Below are positions 1 through 9,588 of a DNA stretch of 64,000 nt, one piece after another. Location of the stretch: contig JBBPTG010000012.1 in NCBI GenBank assembly GCA_038093975.1, forward strand, positions 1 to 64,000. The letters are read 5' to 3'. The stretch is from Chalciporus piperatus. Lineage: Eukaryota; Basidiomycota; Agaricomycetes; Boletales; Boletaceae. The notes under the pieces are model-generated. The model ran no database searches and was not told the DNA's origin. It was given only the letters and a program-made list of their open reading frames with translations. The position numbers and the translations under genes were made by a program. Numbering within the stretch: the stretch's first letter is position 1; each line of letters begins with the position of its first letter.

Positions 1-2295
1 ATCATGAAGGATTGTAAGTAATTTAGTACGTAAGGAAATAGGCACGAAAACTTTGTTTTTGTCATTTTTAAATACTATAGACCCCTCGTCAAAAGCGAAG
101 CCATCTACCGTATCATTTTTTATTTTTTCTGATTCGTTTTGTATTTCGTCATAAATAGGTGAAGAAAGAGTAACTGTATTAATGAAAACAGAAGCAGGAA
201 GTACAGTAATATTTTTGTTATGGTCGGGATCTGCTTCTCCGTGATCTTCTCGACGAGATAAAGCATCAGCCCTTCCATTTGTAGCACCCGGTTTATAAAT
301 AATCGAGTAGTTATACTCTGAGAGCAACGCATTCCAGCGTGCTTGACGTGGGCTCAGAGTTTGGGGAGATTTCCAATATTCGAGATTCTTGTGATCAGTC
401 CAAATCTCGAAATGTTCTCGACCCATTAGATAATGTCTCCATTCCTGCAAAGCCCGAATGACAGCTAAAAGCTCTTTGTCATAAACCGGGTAGTTCTTCT
501 CGGCAGAACTAAAGGAATGGGAAATGAAGGCACAAGGCCTCCAGAGGCCATCATCGCATTTAACCGAGAGCACAGCTCCCGTTGCAATATCACTAGCGTC
601 CGTTTCTACTCTGACTTCTTTAGAGCGGTCAGGATAGGCTAAAAGCGGAGCGGTAGTGAATTGTTGCTTCAGCTTGTCAAAAGCTTGCTGTTGCTCCGGT
701 CCCCACCGGTATGGTGTGTCCTTTTTGGTAAGGTCATTCAAGGGACGAGCAATGTCAGCGAAGCCCTGAATGAAGCGTCGGTAGAAGTTCGCCAATCCTA
801 AAAAGGACTGAACACCCTTCAACCGAGTTGGCGCCGGCCAATCCAAAATAGCCTGCACCTTTGAAGTGTCCATCTCTACGCCTTTCTGGGAGATAACCAT
901 TCCCAAGAAATCTACGGAATCCACCGCGAAGCTACACTTTTCTGGTTTTACGTAAAGATCGTTCTCTCTGAGACGTTGCAATACGGTTTTAACTATTTCT
1001 AAGTGCTCTGCTTTAGTTTTTCCGAACGTAAAGATCATGAGATCGTCGATATAAATAATAAGAACCCCATGAAGATCGCTAAATAGATCATTCATCATTT
1101 GTTGGAATGTGGGGGGAGAGTTCGTAAGCCCAAAGTACATAACGACAGGTTCGTAAGCGCCAAATGGAGTAACGAAAGCTGCTTTCCATTCGTCACCTTC
1201 TTTTATTCTAACATTATTATAACCCCAACGTAGGTCCATTTTAGTAAACATATCAGCTCCTTTGAGCTGGTCTATAAGTCCAGAAATGAGGGGAAGAGGG
1301 TAAGCGTTCTTGACAGTTCCCTCATTTACATAACGATAGTCCATAACTAATCTCTTTTTACCGTCCTTTTTTGGAATAAAGAAAACAGGAGATGTCTGAG
1401 GGGATTTCGACGGACGAAGATATCCTTTCGATAACTCCTTATCGATGAACTTTTTGACGTCATCAAGTTCCTGTTCGGACATCGGAATCACCCGACCCTT
1501 TTTAGGAACGAAATCAGGCTTGAGATCTATTGCGTGGTCCCACGCCTTTCGGGTAGGCATACGCTCACTCTCTTGCTCTGAGAAGACGTCTAAGTACTCA
1601 TGAAGTTCTACTGGGACTTTCTCGGTGAGCCCCGCCTCAAACACTCGACGAATAGAAAATGAACGGTTCAAATGATAGTTGACTACTTTGCACTGATCTG
1701 TACAGCGTGTGAATCGTACTCGTTTGGCCACCCAATCGATTTCAGGGTTGTGCCTCTCGAGCCAATCGTAGCCGATGATCATGTGATGAGTGCCAAGTAC
1801 AGAAACGAAAGCGTCCATATGCTCAAAATGTCCATTGTGTCCCAAAACAAGCGAAACCTTGTGAGTGACACCGCCTATCGCTCCCTCTGAGCCGTCGGCG
1901 TTATACACTGGAATAGGAAAAGGAAGTTCTTCCAGTGTCAAACCATGTCGCTCACAGAACGATTTATCTATAAAAGTTTCGGTTGCGCCGGAATCCAACA
2001 GAGCGGCAAACTCCATTTTCTTCCATTGCTCCCCTTTATCGTACATAATAGTAATAGCGAGATCCAGCTCGTTTTTCCGATTCTGATTCCTTACATGTAT
2101 TTTTGATGGGATTTCTTTTTTCGAATAATTTACCTTAAGGGAATTAAGCACGAATTGTTTTACTTCTGTCGCCACGCCACTAAGGGACGCCCTTTCAGAA
2201 GAAGAAAAGTTATATTTGAACGGAACACAAGGAGTAGTACTAATACAACCATTTGGTACACTATGTCCGAGCCGCCGAGAACCCATTTCTCTCAT
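1..2295 (-). CDS. Ty3/gypsy pol polyprotein (protease-RT-RNase H), partial
   Basis: The reading frame is open from ATG 2295 down to the window edge, about 765 codons, so the integrase end lies outside. An aspartic protease site (LLDSGAT) falls near residue 100, reverse transcriptase with the YIDD catalytic box near 414, and RNase H with VETDAS near 563 followed by ADALSRREDHGE. The frame leaves the window at LRTKLLTILHD, where the integrase HHCC domain normally begins. The start codon overlaps the gag stop as ATGA. The protein reverse-transcribes element RNA inside virus-like particles. No frameshift or stop was seen in the stretches translated, so the element may be recent. The family assignment rests on motif order and spacing and is firm; the exact clade is inferred. 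Confidence 0.93.
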   Translation of the reverse strand, partial: MREMGSRRLGHSVPNGCISTTPCVPFKYNFSSSERASLSGVATEVKQFVLNSLKVNYSKKEIPSKIHVRNQNRKNELDLAITIMYDKGEQWKKMEFAALLDSGATETFIDKSFCERHGLTLEELPFPIPVYNADGSEGAIGGVTHKVSLVLGHNGHFEHMDAFVSVLGTHHMIIGYDWLERHNPEIDWVAKRVRFTRCTDQCKVVNYHLNRSFSIRRVFEAGLTEKVPVELHEYLDVFSEQESERMPTRKAWDHAIDLKPDFVPKKGRVIPMSEQELDDVKKFIDKELSKGYLRPSKSPQTSPVFFIPKKDGKKRLVMDYRYVNEGTVKNAYPLPLISGLIDQLKGADMFTKMDLRWGYNNVRIKEGDEWKAAFVTPFGAYEPVVMYFGLTNSPPTFQQMMNDLFSDLHGVLIIYIDDLMIFTFGKTKAEHLEIVKTVLQRLRENDLYVKPEKCSFAVDSVDFLGMVISQKGVEMDTSKVQAILDWPAPTRLKGVQSFLGLANFYRRFIQGFADIARPLNDLTKKDTPYRWGPEQQQAFDKLKQQFTTAPLLAYPDRSKEVRVETDASDIATGAVLSVKCDDGLWRPCAFISHSFSSAEKNYPVYDKELLAVIRALQEWRHYLMGREHFEIWTDHKNLEYWKSPQTLSPRQARWNALLSEYNYSIIYKPGATNGRADALSRREDHGEADPDHNKNITVLPASVFINTVTLSSPIYDEIQNESEKIKNDTVDGFAFDEGSIVFKNDKNKVFVPISLRTKLLTILHD

Positions 2296-3626
2296 TGGCT
2301 GTTTCCTTTTAAAGCCTCGGCTGCCTGTGCCTTGGCTTCTGACTCAATGCGGTCGCGCCAATACGCTTCCGCTTCTTGATTGGTATATGCCGCTTGATGC
2401 GACATGTAACTTGTGCTGGTGGACGGGCCAGCGGGGTAGGGGGAAGGGGTAGGAGGGTAGGGTGCAGGGATGGTACCTGCGAAGGGCATCTGCCGATTGT
2501 CAAACGGCAGGGAAGATTCAACGTATTGTTGCGAGTATGGATCCCACATAACAACTTGTCTCTGACGCGGCCTGTGGGGCTTTGGGCACGCGTTTGCAAA
2601 ATGACCTGGCTGGTCGCAATTGAAACAGTTTCCCCGAACGGGGGATCTTGGCATTTGCTGTGCCGACAGATCCATCGGGGCTCCACGACCAGGCTGTGTG
2701 CCTGTGGGAGTGAAACGGGGGGCCGCATACGGAGCGGGGGGACGTGGGAGCGGACGTGATGCAATTGGGTAACGCGGGGGAAGATACGGATATGATGATG
2801 AAGGCCTTGGCGCAGTCGCGGGTGCCTGACGGACTGGAGCACCGCGTTCAACGACGATACGTTCGAAAGTTCGACCCAACTTTCGGTAGGTGTCGATCGT
2901 GTTGGTAAGATTTTGCTCATCAACATTGGTGTTGATTTGCGCCTGATAATAGATTTTGTAATCTATTGCCTTTTTCAGAAGCTCTTTGGCATGAGCGTCT
3001 TCTATCTCCGATTCCGCCTTCAACAATTCAAACTCCTGAAGGAAGATGTCCACAGGTTTCCCAGCCTGCTTCAATGCTTCCAATTTCCGGAGACTCTCAT
3101 GAGCGAGGACGTCAATCTGGAAATGTGATTTGAGGAGATGTGAAAATATTGTCCACGTGGGCCATGCTAGTAGTCCCAGGGGTTCTCGAACAGGTTCCTC
3201 TGCTTCGCCTTCTACTGGTGGCGGTGGTAGCAATTCGTATCGAGACCATTTTTCTATTGTCATCTGGGCGAACCCAGCCGCTTTTCCTTCTAACCGTGAG
3301 AGTACGGCGAGGCATCGAACCTTGTTGTTTTTCCACGTGTGGACGGACTGCCAGGCGTTAACCTGCGCCCACCACAACCGGAACTTGGTGCGGTCACCAT
3401 CCCATTTTCCCGGGTCGGCAACTTTTTTGGACACGGAGTCCGAATTGTCTGATATGAGCGCCTTCAGAGCGGCGGTGAGAGCAGCGATGGGATCAACGGG
3501 ATCTGCCATCGGAGATTCGGGACGGGGAGTAGGGGGATGTGAACTTTCGGATGAGGAAGGGAAGTGACGTGGGGGAGATCTGTAACCTTGAGCTTGTGTT
3601 TCTTGATCTAAGAACTCTGCTGACAT
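2292..3626 (-). CDS. Ty3/gypsy Gag protein with CCHC knuckle
   Basis: A 444-residue protein starting at ATG 3626 and ending at TGA 2292-2294. The central region is a retrotransposon-gag capsid-like helical domain (residues about 70-240, rich in W, K, E and L). A Pro/Arg-rich linker follows, then a single zinc knuckle CFNCDQPGHFANAC (C-X2-C-X4-H-X4-C) near residue 330. The C terminus is Pro/Tyr/Ser-rich. Gag forms the particle that packages the element RNA. It lies directly upstream of pol with an ATGA overlap. The long open frames on the opposite strand here (for example 2376-2759 and 3130-3567) are antisense shadows of this GC-rich sequence. Confidence 0.93.
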   Translation of the reverse strand: MSAEFLDQETQAQGYRSPPRHFPSSSESSHPPTPRPESPMADPVDPIAALTAALKALISDNSDSVSKKVADPGKWDGDRTKFRLWWAQVNAWQSVHTWKNNKVRCLAVLSRLEGKAAGFAQMTIEKWSRYELLPPPPVEGEAEEPVREPLGLLAWPTWTIFSHLLKSHFQIDVLAHESLRKLEALKQAGKPVDIFLQEFELLKAESEIEDAHAKELLKKAIDYKIYYQAQINTNVDEQNLTNTIDTYRKLGRTFERIVVERGAPVRQAPATAPRPSSSYPYLPPRYPIASRPLPRPPAPYAAPRFTPTGTQPGRGAPMDLSAQQMPRSPVRGNCFNCDQPGHFANACPKPHRPRQRQVVMWDPYSQQYVESSLPFDNRQMPFAGTIPAPYPPTPSPYPAGPSTSTSYMSHQAAYTNQEAEAYWRDRIESEAKAQAAEALKGNSQ

Positions 3627-4321
3627 ATATCCTTACTGAACCCTATCTTCCAAAGGTTCTCTGGGGATGACAGACACGAGGACGAAGAAAATATCTTTTC
3701 GAGCGGAGGTAATACCTGCGACGCTTATCGGAATCTCGGCAGACCTTCTGAGGAATTTTCCCAAGATCTGATTTGATTTTACACATATACTACTCTCGAA
3801 CTTCTATTTTTCGAGCAGCAGCAAAAGCTATCGTAATACAGGATACTATTTTTTATTGTTTTCTATTTTTGTACCTCGGCGGTGCTGCCGGCTTACGTTG
3901 CTACGTATGACTCAGCCAAGGGGGCGGCGACGCGCTTTTCCCTTGTCGTCCTTCGCAATTGGGCACGATCCCAATCCGGTCTTCGAACAAATACTATAGT
4001 ACGGAGGATAACAGAAACGGGGCACTAAAGGCTGGCCCAAAAGAATAGAATAGCCAGATGGCGAATGCGTGACGTCAACGGGTGATCACGCGAACCCGGA
4101 TCGTGTCTACAGTCAGAGGGTTGGCGCGTGAGCGGGCCCCAAGACGTCTCGAACGATCAAAAAGCCCCTAGTGCACTATGGGGAACAGCAACTTTATCCA
4201 ATTTATGACGGCGGACGGCCGTATATGCAGCAGTGGACGGAGTTGCGGTCTCCTGTGTGTCACGTACACAAACGGTCTTCTTGACCAACTCTTTAGCCCT
4301 AGAGTCCAGGCGGTGTTTTCA
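3627..4321 (-). other. Ty3/gypsy 5' leader between primer-binding site and gag
   Basis: About 700 nt of untranslated leader lie between the proposed primer-binding site and the gag start. No convincing reading frame was found. A T-rich stretch near 3846-3876 and a GC-rich stretch near 3880-3960 stand out. Packaging signals would be expected here, but none can be identified from sequence alone. Confidence 0.5.
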
Positions 4322-4332
4322 AGTCTAATCCA
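4322..4332 (-). promoter_or_regulatory. Primer-binding site, self-priming type
   Basis: On the minus strand TGGATTAGACT starts two bases after the proposed LTR end. It is perfectly complementary over 11 nt to AGTCTAATCCA at 4434-4444 inside the LTR, 33 nt downstream of a TATA box. This is the arrangement of Tf1/sushi-type self-primed elements, where the first 11 nt of the mRNA fold back as primer. No match to a tRNA 3' end was recognised. Confidence 0.65.
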
Positions 4333-4334
4333 AG

Positions 4335-4672
4335 TGTTATGACTGGTCACAACACAGCGGGGACTTAAGGCAACACTAAGCCTTACGAAGGAATATGCTG
4401 AGTACTAAAGCTTAATTGCGGTGAAGCAACAAATGGATTAGACTGGGGTCTGTGATAAGTACAGGGCTACTTATATACTATTGAGAAGTGCGCACAGACC
4501 AACAGCCGAATAAGGAAAACACAAAGGGAAAGATAAATAAGGTAAATGGTAAGATGATAAGAAAAGGTACCAGGCACGGATTAGGGTCTAGGCCATGACA
4601 TCATTGCTGACTCATCTAAGTCTGGACCTTTGTCACGTGACCTGATTATGTAATAGTTTATGTAATGCTACA
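4335..4672 (-). repeat. 5' LTR of the Ty3/gypsy element (proposed bounds)
   Basis: The bounds are proposed from TGTAGC at the start (4672) and ATAACA at the end (4335), and from the primer-binding site just downstream. A TATA box (TATATAA, 4477-4471) places transcription start near 4444. A CACGTGAC element and an imperfect ATTACATAA duplication sit at the upstream end. The 3' LTR is outside the window, so identity and target duplication cannot be tested and the right-hand bound is uncertain. Confidence 0.5.
4470..4478 (-). promoter_or_regulatory. TATA box in Ty3 LTR
   Basis: GTATATAAG on the minus strand. Its first T lies 33 nt before the 11-nt segment that pairs with the primer-binding site, so the predicted mRNA 5' end coincides with the self-priming sequence. 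Confidence 0.6.
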
Positions 4673-4786
4673 GGGACTACCGGAGCGGATTAAGATGAAT
4701 CCGGCTTGACCCCTAAGTTGTAGACAAAGTCCAGAGTTCGAATACCGTTGTAGGCAAAAGTTTGAAAAGTTTTTAAATACTATAAC

Positions 4787-5032
4787 AAGAATAGAAAGGG
4801 TGAATGGTGAACAGAGATGTCACGAAAGGGAATAGACAAGTGAATGACATATAGGAGAACATACGAATGTAAAAGGGATCTGTTCCAACGAATCCGGAGA
4901 TGTTTCCGTGCGTTCCGGACATCGGAAACATCGGATTAAACACGGAATGCATCCGGAAGTATCCGGAGACGGATAGGGGCTATCCGGAAGCGGAAAGGAG
5001 CGGATAAGCACGGATTGGACTATATTTTGACA
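4787..5032 (-). repeat. 3' LTR of copia element, terminally truncated (LTR1)
   Basis: 246 bp matching LTR2 (10100-10345) with two substitutions seen (in the ggatc[t/c]gttcc and catc[g/a]gattaaac stretches). The 21 bp that would complete the TTGACA end, present in LTR2 and LTR3, are replaced by unrelated sequence left of 4787, so this LTR has lost its outer end. The pol stop codon lies inside it: the last four sense codons and stop are read from the first LTR bases. The purine-rich GAGTGGGAG just upstream is the likely polypurine tract. Confidence 0.85.
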
Positions 5033-8000
5033 CTCCCACTCGAGCGCAATCGTAATCCCATCCCACGAACAAACTTCCAGTGTTGCTCCCTGACAAGAGG
5101 CTTGGTAAGGATGTCGGCGACCATGTCCCCAGTAGGAACATATTGGATAACGGCTTCTCCGGTCGCAACCAAGTCGTCCCGGACGAAGTGGTACTTCCGT
5201 TTGATATGCTTGGTTCGAGCTCGGAACTGAGGATCACGGGAAAGGATGATGGCGGCCTGATTATCGCAGTTGAGCGTTGTTGGGCCCTTCTGAGGATGTC
5301 CAATCTCTGCAAAGAAGGTCCGGAGCCAAGCGAGATGCTGTCCAGCGAGACTGAGTCCGATGTACTCTGATTCCGTGGTAGACAGTGCGACCATGCTCTG
5401 CTGTTTGCTGGACCAGGAAATGGCACCGCGATTGCTGAGAAACAGGAATCCGGAAGTGGAACGGGAGTTGTCTGGGTCCTGCGACCATCCAGCGTCAGAG
5501 TATCCATGGAAGTCCTGGTCCAAGGACACATCAGTTCCGTCGTACCGAAGTTCCATGTCTGAAGTTGCTCGAATGTAACGGAGGACACGCTTTGCGGCTT
5601 CCCAATGGCACATCTTGGGTGCGGAACTGTAACGGGCGAGGTGTCCAACAGTGTACGCGATATCCGGACGTGTTCCAAGCATGAGATACATGAGGGACCC
5701 GATGACGGTAAGGTAAGAAACAAGCTTCCCTTCAATCCGGAGTTCCGGAATCGTGGTGTTGTCCTCAGGATCTGTCGCAGAGAGATGTATGCCATGGACC
5801 ATAGGAGTCCAGACGGGAGCGGAGTTGGACATTCCAGTTCGCTCTAGAACGGTGCGAGCATACTGGGATTGACTCAAGGAGATGGTCCGGAGTTTCCGGT
5901 CGCGACGGATTTCGATTCCCAGGATGTACTTGGCTTCTCCAAGGTCGTGCATTTTGAATGCAGCGGAAAGGGCCTCCTTACAGGAGTTGATGAAACCCCT
6001 GGAGGTGGCTGCAAGGAGAAGGTCGTCGACATACACAACAAGGAAACAGACCTGTCCGTCTTTCCGAAGGACGTAAAGGCAGGTCTCTGCGTCGAGTCTG
6101 GTGAATCCGAGTTCTCCAAGCTTTTTGTCCAGGGTTTTGTTCCAAGTACGTCCGGCTTGTTTAAGGCCATATAGGGAGCGTCTGAGTCTCCAACAGCATC
6201 CGGAAGGAATGGGAACACCGTCCGGAGGTAGGAGGTACAATTCCTCCTCGAGCTCTCCGTTGAGATATGCGGTGGAGACATCCATTTGATCCAGTTCCAA
6301 GTTATGCTTCGCGGCAAGAGCAATGATGGTCCGGACGGAATCGAGGTTTGCTACGGGAGCGAATACTTCCTGATAGTCAACTCCTTCGCGCTGGGTAAAC
6401 CCTCGAGCAACAATCCGGACCTTGTATCGTTCGATCATGCCGTTCTGATCGCGTTTGATGCGGAACACGGGCTTGGAAGTGATCGGATTGACTCCGGATG
6501 GAATGGGGACAGTTTCGTAGACATGGTTGGTGTTTAAGCTGAGGAGTTCCTCCTCGACAGCGGATCTCCACTGGTCTGCGTTAGGGCCTGCATACGCTTC
6601 CTTGATAGTGTTAGGAAGGTGTTCTCCCTGGGTTGCGTCAGCGGCTCCTGCAAAGATATGCTCCTGGAGCCTTTCCTGAGAAGCGTAAAATGCTCCTGGA
6701 ATGTCCAAATGTGAATCCGGAGTTTCCGCGTTTTCGGAAAGTACTTCCGCAGGGGGTTCCAGTTGTTCCTGTTGGACATCCTGGCGTTCAGCTCGACGTG
6801 CAGCTTCCTCATCAAGGGTGCGCTGGTAGTCTTGATTCCGGTTTGCTGTTTGACGGTTCCGATTGCTCCTTCGAACTCCTGCTACGACTTGTGCAGGAGG
6901 TCGTTCCGGAGATGGACTTCGAACTGGAGCAGGAGGGGCAGGGAGAGGAACAGGAATGGGAATGGGAACGGGAACGGGAACGGGAGCAGGATGAGGAGCA
7001 GGAGCAGGAGCAGGAGGTTCCGGACCTATGTGGAGTTGACCCAGACGGTCGACGAGATCCTCAACGGAATGATCTGGAGGTATGAGATCGTCTCCCACTG
7101 GTCCTGGAAGGGCTGGAGGTACGGGAATGTTGTCCTCCTCGGATTCCTCAGGTTCCGGCTGATGGAGACGCTGAGGAACAAGTCCCTCCCACTGACCCTC
7201 AGCAGGGAGATTTCTCCAAGGTGCGGAGTCCGCTTCAGAGATGGTTCCGGACTCATTGAAGGTGACATGCCGACTGGAGATGATGGTACGGCGTTCAATA
7301 TCAAGGAGCTTGTATGCCTGTTGCCCATAGGTATATCCAAGCATGATACATTTCCGTCCGTGGCTCCGGAACTTTCCTCCACGCAAATCCTTCGGAATGT
7401 GAGCATAGGCAGAACATCCGAAAGGACGGAAGAGGGTCGGATCGACTTTCCGTTTGAAAAGGGTCTGGTAGGGATTCGCTCCTTGGAGCGCGGACGTTGG
7501 ACTCCTGGATGTAACATAGGCTGCAGTGGCCATAGCGTCAGCCCAGAAGGATTTAGGAAGTTTGGACTCCTCGAGCATGGTATTGGCGAGCGAGGATAGA
7601 GTTTGGTTCATCCGTTCCGCGAGTCCGTTTTGCTCTGGAGTATAAGGAGCAGACATCTCCTGAAGGGTTCCATCTTTCCGGAGTTGGTTCCGGAAGTCCT
7701 GTCCGGTGTACTCGCCACCCCCATCGCTCCTAAGGAACTGGACATGCGCCTCAGACAACTCCTCCTGTTCGACCTCAGCCTTGAAGAAGGCCTTGACGTC
7801 TACCTTCCACTGGTTGTATGTGGCTAGGACATCGCTCTTCTTCTTCAGGAAGTAGATCCAAGGGAAGCGGGAGAAGTCATCGACGATTAGAAGCCAGAAC
7901 CGGAATCCTTCCCTGGACTGTGGAGTTATAGGACCTCCGACATCCGTGTGGACCACTTGGAGTGCGTGTGTAGCTCGGGGTCTTTCCAGTAGCTCGAACG

Positions 8001-9588
8001 GAAGCTTCTTCATCTTTCCGAGAACGCAGGACTCACAGAATTCCGGAGTTCCAGAAAGCGTGTCAATCCCTTGGAGTTGACCATGCCTGATCATATGCTG
8101 AATCCGGGGGATGGAGATGTGTCCCATGCGTCGATGGAGGAGGTTGATATCCACAGTGGCATGCGCAGCCTCCGGAGTGAGCATTGGAGTGGCTTCCGCG
8201 TGGTACAAACCCTCCTTGTGTGTTCCAACGATGATGGGAACAGGCCCCTTCCGGATGTGGCAGATGGAGGAGTTCGCAGGAAAGAGGGTGGATAGTCCAG
8301 CATTGGACAGGCGATGGACGGAGATGAGAGAAATCCGGAAGTCTGGAATGAGGAGGACATTGCTTAGGATGACCTCAAACGTCTTCCCTTTGACAGTGGA
8401 GCGAAGTGGAACGGATCCAATTCCGATCGCGGAAACGGTGGAGTTGTCTCCGAATGACACGGGACGTGGTGGATGAAGTGGATGGTACGTGCGGAACCAG
8501 GAACGGTGCGGAACCATGTGGGATGTTGCTCCGGAGTCGATGAGGAGTGAGAAGTCAGCCAGCTTGGGTTCAGACGACAGATAGGCGTGAACACGTTGGA
8601 TTAGAGACTCAGATACACTCTCCTTAGCTACGTTTGCACTTTCCGGAGGTCCGGAACTTTGGTCTGGACGCTCTTCCGTCGCATTAGCCTTTTCCCTTTC
8701 CTTTCCCTTTCCCTTTCCTTTCTGTCCAGGTCCTCCGCCTTCGCGAAGCCTCTCGACCCACTTCTTGTAAGCGAAGCAGTTGGACGAGTCATGTCCATTG
8801 GACTGATGGTGCTCACACCAGGCGGAGGAGTTTCCAGGAACTCTTCCGGACGCTTTGAGGGCGGAATCAGAAGTTCCGGACGGATTGAGACGGGATTCCT
8901 CAGATAGAACACGAAGTTCGATGGTGTCGAACGTGAGTTTGTCTTTCTCAACGGTGTTGATGATGGAGGATGTGAACATGGTCCAATCCGGAGTTTTGGG
9001 AAGGGAGTTGAGGAGTGTGAAGGCAAGGAGTTGTGGATCGATGGTGTATTGCATCCCGAGGAGTTGGCGTTGGATGGTCCGGATGGAAGCGACGTGCTCA
9101 GAGATGGCAGAGGTGCCGTTCCAGGCGGTGGAGAAGAGACTGCGGAATGAATGGAAAGCGTCGGAAACGCTAGGAGTTGCATAGAGCTCCAGGAGTTTAT
9201 CCCAGAGTTCCTGAGCAGTCAGGATGTTCTCCGTTTGCATCAGGATAACGTCATCCAGGTGGGTTTGGATGATTCCGTGCGCTTTCTCATCTCGTTCCCT
9301 CCACTTACGGATCTCCTCTGCCGTTGGACCAGTGGTAGAAGGGGTGGTCGTCGTAGCAGGAGTAGGAGTGTTTCCGGATGCGGAAGTGGACGGAGCAACT
9401 GCGGGAGTGGCTGTGCTAGAGGTTCCGGAAACTACGGATAGCGAGGGATCCGGATCCGTTCCTAGTACAACGCCTAGAACCTTTTCGCTTCTGAGGAGGA
9501 CGGTGATGCGAAGACGCCAGGTGGTGAAGTTTCTGGGTCCCATCAAGCGAGGGACTGTGGAAGTCCGGGTGGTAGTATCCGATGTCAT
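5020..9588 (-). CDS. Ty1/copia Gag-Pol polyprotein, intact
   Basis: One uninterrupted 1,522-codon frame from ATG 9588. The order is: Gag-like region (residues about 20-230); a variant zinc knuckle CEHHQSNGHDSSNC near 256; protease LLIDSGATSHM near 350; the integrase HHCC region (HRRMGH...CESC); DDE integrase (HTDVGGP, RSDGGGEY, PEQNGLAERMNQ); a Pro/Val/Ile-rich spacer; reverse transcriptase with VVYVDDLLLA near 1190; and RNase H ending in GDMVADILTKPL. Integrase before RT defines copia. All catalytic residues are present and the LTRs are nearly identical, so the element was mobile recently and may still be. The stop lies in the 3' LTR. Many antisense open frames here are shadows. Confidence 0.97.
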   Translation of the reverse strand: MTSDTTTRTSTVPRLMGPRNFTTWRLRITVLLRSEKVLGVVLGTDPDPSLSVVSGTSSTATPAVAPSTSASGNTPTPATTTTPSTTGPTAEEIRKWRERDEKAHGIIQTHLDDVILMQTENILTAQELWDKLLELYATPSVSDAFHSFRSLFSTAWNGTSAISEHVASIRTIQRQLLGMQYTIDPQLLAFTLLNSLPKTPDWTMFTSSIINTVEKDKLTFDTIELRVLSEESRLNPSGTSDSALKASGRVPGNSSAWCEHHQSNGHDSSNCFAYKKWVERLREGGGPGQKGKGKGKEREKANATEERPDQSSGPPESANVAKESVSESLIQRVHAYLSSEPKLADFSLLIDSGATSHMVPHRSWFRTYHPLHPPRPVSFGDNSTVSAIGIGSVPLRSTVKGKTFEVILSNVLLIPDFRISLISVHRLSNAGLSTLFPANSSICHIRKGPVPIIVGTHKEGLYHAEATPMLTPEAAHATVDINLLHRRMGHISIPRIQHMIRHGQLQGIDTLSGTPEFCESCVLGKMKKLPFELLERPRATHALQVVHTDVGGPITPQSREGFRFWLLIVDDFSRFPWIYFLKKKSDVLATYNQWKVDVKAFFKAEVEQEELSEAHVQFLRSDGGGEYTGQDFRNQLRKDGTLQEMSAPYTPEQNGLAERMNQTLSSLANTMLEESKLPKSFWADAMATAAYVTSRSPTSALQGANPYQTLFKRKVDPTLFRPFGCSAYAHIPKDLRGGKFRSHGRKCIMLGYTYGQQAYKLLDIERRTIISSRHVTFNESGTISEADSAPWRNLPAEGQWEGLVPQRLHQPEPEESEEDNIPVPPALPGPVGDDLIPPDHSVEDLVDRLGQLHIGPEPPAPAPAPHPAPVPVPVPIPIPVPLPAPPAPVRSPSPERPPAQVVAGVRRSNRNRQTANRNQDYQRTLDEEAARRAERQDVQQEQLEPPAEVLSENAETPDSHLDIPGAFYASQERLQEHIFAGAADATQGEHLPNTIKEAYAGPNADQWRSAVEEELLSLNTNHVYETVPIPSGVNPITSKPVFRIKRDQNGMIERYKVRIVARGFTQREGVDYQEVFAPVANLDSVRTIIALAAKHNLELDQMDVSTAYLNGELEEELYLLPPDGVPIPSGCCWRLRRSLYGLKQAGRTWNKTLDKKLGELGFTRLDAETCLYVLRKDGQVCFLVVYVDDLLLAATSRGFINSCKEALSAAFKMHDLGEAKYILGIEIRRDRKLRTISLSQSQYARTVLERTGMSNSAPVWTPMVHGIHLSATDPEDNTTIPELRIEGKLVSYLTVIGSLMYLMLGTRPDIAYTVGHLARYSSAPKMCHWEAAKRVLRYIRATSDMELRYDGTDVSLDQDFHGYSDAGWSQDPDNSRSTSGFLFLSNRGAISWSSKQQSMVALSTTESEYIGLSLAGQHLAWLRTFFAEIGHPQKGPTTLNCDNQAAIILSRDPQFRARTKHIKRKYHFVRDDLVATGEAVIQYVPTGDMVADILTKPLVREQHWKFVRGMGLRLRSSGSVKI

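Noticed and set aside
120..332. 70-codon minus-strand frame with a hydrophobic end
   Set aside because: It lies out of frame within the Ty3 pol coding region.
3130..3567. 145-codon plus-strand frame
   Set aside because: Antisense to gag; Ser/Gly-rich composition reflects the complementary strand.
6763..7085. Arg/Glu-rich frames such as repeated GNGNGNG or EREREQ
   Set aside because: These are antisense readings of the Pro/Val/Ile-rich spacer in the copia protein.
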